From: an uncultured Anaerolineae bacterium
GTDB lineage: Bacteria; Chloroflexota; Anaerolineae; Anaerolineales; Villigracilaceae
Direction of reading: 5' to 3'
DNA: 64,000 bases
NCBI GenBank assembly: GCA_937120535.1
Contig: CAKZJX010000060.1
Coordinates: 1 to 64,000, forward strand
The translations under genes were made by a program, and so were the position numbers. Below the pieces are notes generated by a model. It had not been told where the DNA came from and did no database searches. It saw nothing but the letters and a program-made list of their open reading frames with translations. This document shows, one piece after another, positions 61,519 through 64,000 of the stretch. Within the stretch, counting starts at the first letter, position 1; the number at the start of each line of letters is the position of its first letter.

Positions 61519-61935
61519 GTGCCCACGATCAACCAAATTGTTCGTAAAGGTCGCAAGACCAAGAAGGTCAAGAGCAAAGCGCCAGCTTTGCAATATACAC
61601 TCAACTCGTTCACGCAGCGCCGTGTTCGTCAGCCAGGCGGCGCGCCGCAGAAGCGTGGCGTATGCACCGTTGTGCGTACGATGACCCCGAAGAAGCCTAA
61701 TTCCGCGCTGCGCAAGATTGCCCGCGTCCGCTTGACGAACGGCATCGAGGTGACTGCCTACATCCCCGGCGAGGGACATCAGCTGCAGGAGCACTCGGTG
61801 GTCTTGGTGCGCGGCGGTCGTGTGAAGGACCTGCCTGGTGTGCGCTACCACATCGTGCGCGGGGCCCTGGACACGACTGGCGTGACCAATCGCAGGCAGG
61901 GCCGCTCCAAGTACGGCGCTAAGCGTCCGAAATAA
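61519..61935 (+). CDS. rpsL: 30S ribosomal protein S12
   Basis: A 138-residue S12, starting at GTG 61519 with GGAGG upstream: [20 protein letters not shown]. The decoding-site loop [20 protein letters not shown] has wild-type lysines at the streptomycin-resistance positions. [20 protein letters not shown] is intact. First gene of the str operon. Confidence 0.97.
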   Translation: MPTINQIVRKGRKTKKVKSKAPALQYTLNSFTQRRVRQPGGAPQKRGVCTVVRTMTPKKPNSALRKIARVRLTNGIEVTAYIPGEGHQLQEHSVVLVRGGRVKDLPGVRYHIVRGALDTTGVTNRRQGRSKYGAKRPK

Positions 61936-61950
61936 GACGGTAGGTAGACG

Positions 61951-62418
61951 ATGAGACGAGGAACCCCTGAGCGACGCATCATTATGCCGGATCTGCGCTA
62001 CAACAGCGTGACCGTGCAGAAGATGATCAACCACGTTTTGTCGCGCGGAAAGAAAAGCCTGGCTACGCGTCTGGTCCACGACGCTCTGGACATCATCCGC
62101 GAGAAGACTCAAAAGGACCCGATCGAGGTCTTTGAAACGGCATTGAAGAACGTCGGACCCATTATGGAAGTTCGGCCGCGCCGAGTGGGCGGCGCAACCT
62201 ATCAGGTTCCGATGGAAGTGCCGGCCCATCGCCGCCTCACCCTGGCGATTCGTTGGATCCTCGATGCGGCGCGCCAACGACCGGGCAAATCCTTCCCCGA
62301 GAAACTGGCGGCCGAGCTGATGGATGCGGCCAACGAGACGGGCAACGCTATCCGCAAGCGCGATGAAACTCATAAAATGGCCGAGGCCAATCGTGCCTTT
62401 GCGCACTATCGTATCTGA
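61951..62418 (+). CDS. rpsG: 30S ribosomal protein S7
   Basis: A 155-residue S7: MRRGTPERRIIMPDLRYNSV, then VGGATYQVPMEVPAHRRLTL and RKRDETHKMAEANRAFAHYR. It binds the 3' major domain of 16S rRNA and nucleates 30S head assembly. It starts 15 nt after rpsL. Confidence 0.97.
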   Translation: MRRGTPERRIIMPDLRYNSVTVQKMINHVLSRGKKSLATRLVHDALDIIREKTQKDPIEVFETALKNVGPIMEVRPRRVGGATYQVPMEVPAHRRLTLAIRWILDAARQRPGKSFPEKLAAELMDAANETGNAIRKRDETHKMAEANRAFAHYRI

Positions 62419-62441
62419 TCTCGAAGTAGGTAATTCTTTTT

Positions 62442-64000
62442 ATGGCACGCGAGTATCCGCTGGAGCGATATCGGAACATCGGCATCATTGCCCATATTGA
62501 CGCCGGAAAGACGACAACCACCGAGCGAATCCTGTTCTATACCGGTCGCACTCATCGCTTGGGATCGGTGGATGAGGGCACGACGGTCACGGACTGGATG
62601 GAACAGGAGCGCGAGCGGGGGATTACTATCGTTTCGGCGGCTGTCTCGGCCGACTGGAAGGGCTATCGCATCAACCTGATCGATACCCCTGGCCATATTG
62701 ACTTCACGGCCGAAGTCCAACGTTCGCTGCGCGTCCTGGATGGTGGCGTGGTGATCTTTGACGCTGTGCAAGGCGTGGAGCCGCAGTCGGAGACGGTCTG
62801 GCGACAAGCCGATCGCTACGGCGTGCCTCGCATCTGCTTTGTCAACAAAATGGATCGCGTGGGCGCTTCCTTTGAGTGGACCATTCAGACCATCCAGGAT
62901 CGCCTAGGCACCAATCCGATCCCGATGCAGCTTCCGATTGGATTTGAGTCATCCTTCCGGGGCGTGGTTGACCTGCTGACCATGAAGAGCTTTGTCTGGG
63001 AGGACGAAATGGGCCGTGAGATCAAGGAGATCGAGATCCCGGCCGAGCTGCGCACCCAGGCAGAAGAGGCACGCATGCAATTGGTGGAGCGGATTGCCGA
63101 GCTGGATGACGATCTGACCGTCAAGTACCTAGAAGGCGAGACGATCACCGTGGAGGAACTCAAACGCGCGCTTCGCAAAGCCGTGATCGCTAACCGCGCC
63201 ACACCCGTTTTCTGCGGATCGGCCCTTCGGAACAAGGGGATCCAGCTTTTGCTGGATGCGGTGATTGATTACTTGCCCTCCCCGATCGATATTCCGCCCG
63301 TGCGCGGCACCGACCCGGACCAGCCGGAGACGATCATCGAATTGCCGGCCGACGATAACGCTCCGCTCAGCGCCTTGGTCTTTAAAATCGTGAGCGATCC
63401 CTACGTAGGCCGCTTGGCCTACTTCCGAGTCTACTCCGGCACGCTGACCCAAGGCACGATGGTATACAACTCCACCAAGGGCAAGCGGGAGCGAATTGGT
63501 CGTCTACTGCGCATGTATGCGGATCGCCGCGAGGAGATTACCGAGGTGCGCGCCGGCGACATTGCTGCTGCACTGGGCTTCAAAGAGACGTTTACCGGCG
63601 ATACATTATGCGATAGCCGAAAGGTCGTGCTCGAGAGCATCACCTTCCCTGAACCGGTGATTTCGGTGGCCATTGAGCCTAAGTCGAACGCCGATCAAGA
63701 GAAGATGAGCGAAGCCCTGCGCAAGCTCTCCGAAGAAGATCCGACGTTCCGTGTGCGCACCGATGAAAACACCGGTCAGACCATCATTTCCGGTATGGGC
63801 GAGCTTCACCTGGAAGTGCTAGTAGATCGCATGTTGCGCGAATTTCGGGTGAAGGCCAACATCGGTCAGCCTCGCGTAGCCTATCGGGAGTCGATCACCC
63901 GCAAGGTGCCGCGCGCCGAAATGCGATATGTCAAGCAGACCGGTGGCCGTGGTCAATATGGACATGTGGTCTTGGCCCTAGAGCCTGTCGAACGCGGCAG
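62442..64000 (+). CDS. fusA: Elongation factor G (3' end outside window)
   Basis: The first 519 or so residues are present. G1 is [19 protein letters not shown], switch I includes [10 protein letters not shown]3 is DTPGHIDF and G4 is NKMD. Domain II follows ([19 protein letters not shown]) and then the start of domains III-IV ([14 protein letters not shown]). It catalyses ribosomal translocation. The frame is open to the last base. The ATG at 62442 lies 23 nt after rpsG; only a weak AGTAGG ribosome site precedes it. Confidence 0.97.
   Translation, partial: MAREYPLERYRNIGIIAHIDAGKTTTTERILFYTGRTHRLGSVDEGTTVTDWMEQERERGITIVSAAVSADWKGYRINLIDTPGHIDFTAEVQRSLRVLDGGVVIFDAVQGVEPQSETVWRQADRYGVPRICFVNKMDRVGASFEWTIQTIQDRLGTNPIPMQLPIGFESSFRGVVDLLTMKSFVWEDEMGREIKEIEIPAELRTQAEEARMQLVERIAELDDDLTVKYLEGETITVEELKRALRKAVIANRATPVFCGSALRNKGIQLLLDAVIDYLPSPIDIPPVRGTDPDQPETIIELPADDNAPLSALVFKIVSDPYVGRLAYFRVYSGTLTQGTMVYNSTKGKRERIGRLLRMYADRREEITEVRAGDIAAALGFKETFTGDTLCDSRKVVLESITFPEPVISVAIEPKSNADQEKMSEALRKLSEEDPTFRVRTDENTGQTIISGMGELHLEVLVDRMLREFRVKANIGQPRVAYRESITRKVPRAEMRYVKQTGGRGQYGHVVLALEPVERG

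Noticed and set aside
61333-62406. 357-codon minus-strand frame over rpsL and rpsG
   Set aside because: Antisense shadow of two certain ribosomal protein genes; composition not protein-like.

Overview
The window looks like a chromosomal segment of a member of the Chloroflexota, most likely an Anaerolineae-type lineage. The pointers are a GC-rich genome, a DUF3090 protein, a bacterial mevalonate kinase, a LysX-type lysine gene, an HdrABC/MvhADG hydrogenase locus, CHAT/CpXC proteins, and many genes without a Shine-Dalgarno whose -10 box lies 6-7 nt before the start codon. This placement is inferred from gene content, not from a phylogeny.

Layout. 0-17 kb is housekeeping: a probable transposase end, tRNA-Pro(GGG), two glycosyltransferases, bioY, obgE, an M42 peptidase, plsC, a PcrA/UvrD helicase, mscL, yraN, a thiolase and lysX. 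lysX has a roughly 290-nt leader with a strong promoter, a stem-loop, an intrinsic terminator and a tiny ORF overlapping the lysX start. 17.6-25.3 kb is one plus-strand operon, hdrC-hdrB-hdrA-mvhD-mvhG-mvhA-maturation protease-cNMP-binding protein: a group 3c-like [NiFe] hydrogenase joined to heterodisulfide-reductase-type subunits, a machine expected to bifurcate electrons from H2. 28-34.1 kb on the minus strand holds the complete maturation set hypA-B-F-C-D-E. Together these give a self-contained hydrogenase island, interrupted only by an MFS transporter, rarD and a DUF2203 gene. 34.2-37.6 kb carries a DUF2179 membrane protein, an opine-dehydrogenase-family enzyme and a cobalamin-binding barrel protein.

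38.0-42.6 kb is a decaying accessory region: a membrane protein with two frameshifts, a protein with no clear start, a CpXC-TPR-CHAT protease gene broken within 135-bp tandem repeats, and a Na+/Ca2+ exchanger with at least three frameshifts. Genes on both sides are intact. 42.6-51.7 kb has a large six-hairpin glycosidase-like protein, rpoB (without rpoC next to it), a cupin, recF and def. 51.7-55.7 kb is a peptide-type ABC importer (two permeases and a binding protein). The binding protein appears circularly permuted: the segment that normally opens family-5 binding proteins is at its C-terminus. 56.4-60.5 kb has hsp20, mevalonate kinase plus a UbiA prenyltransferase, tlyA and a Mn-type cation diffusion facilitator. 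The window closes with the str operon rpsL-rpsG-fusA (fusA runs off the end), whose leader has its own promoter and a terminator-like hairpin.

Recurring signals: at least eight genes look leaderless; the palindromic octamer GGCCGGCC is very frequent; and three short dispersed repeat types occur in the gaps (8.6/49.4 kb, 45.0/56.1 kb, 0.8/60.6 kb).
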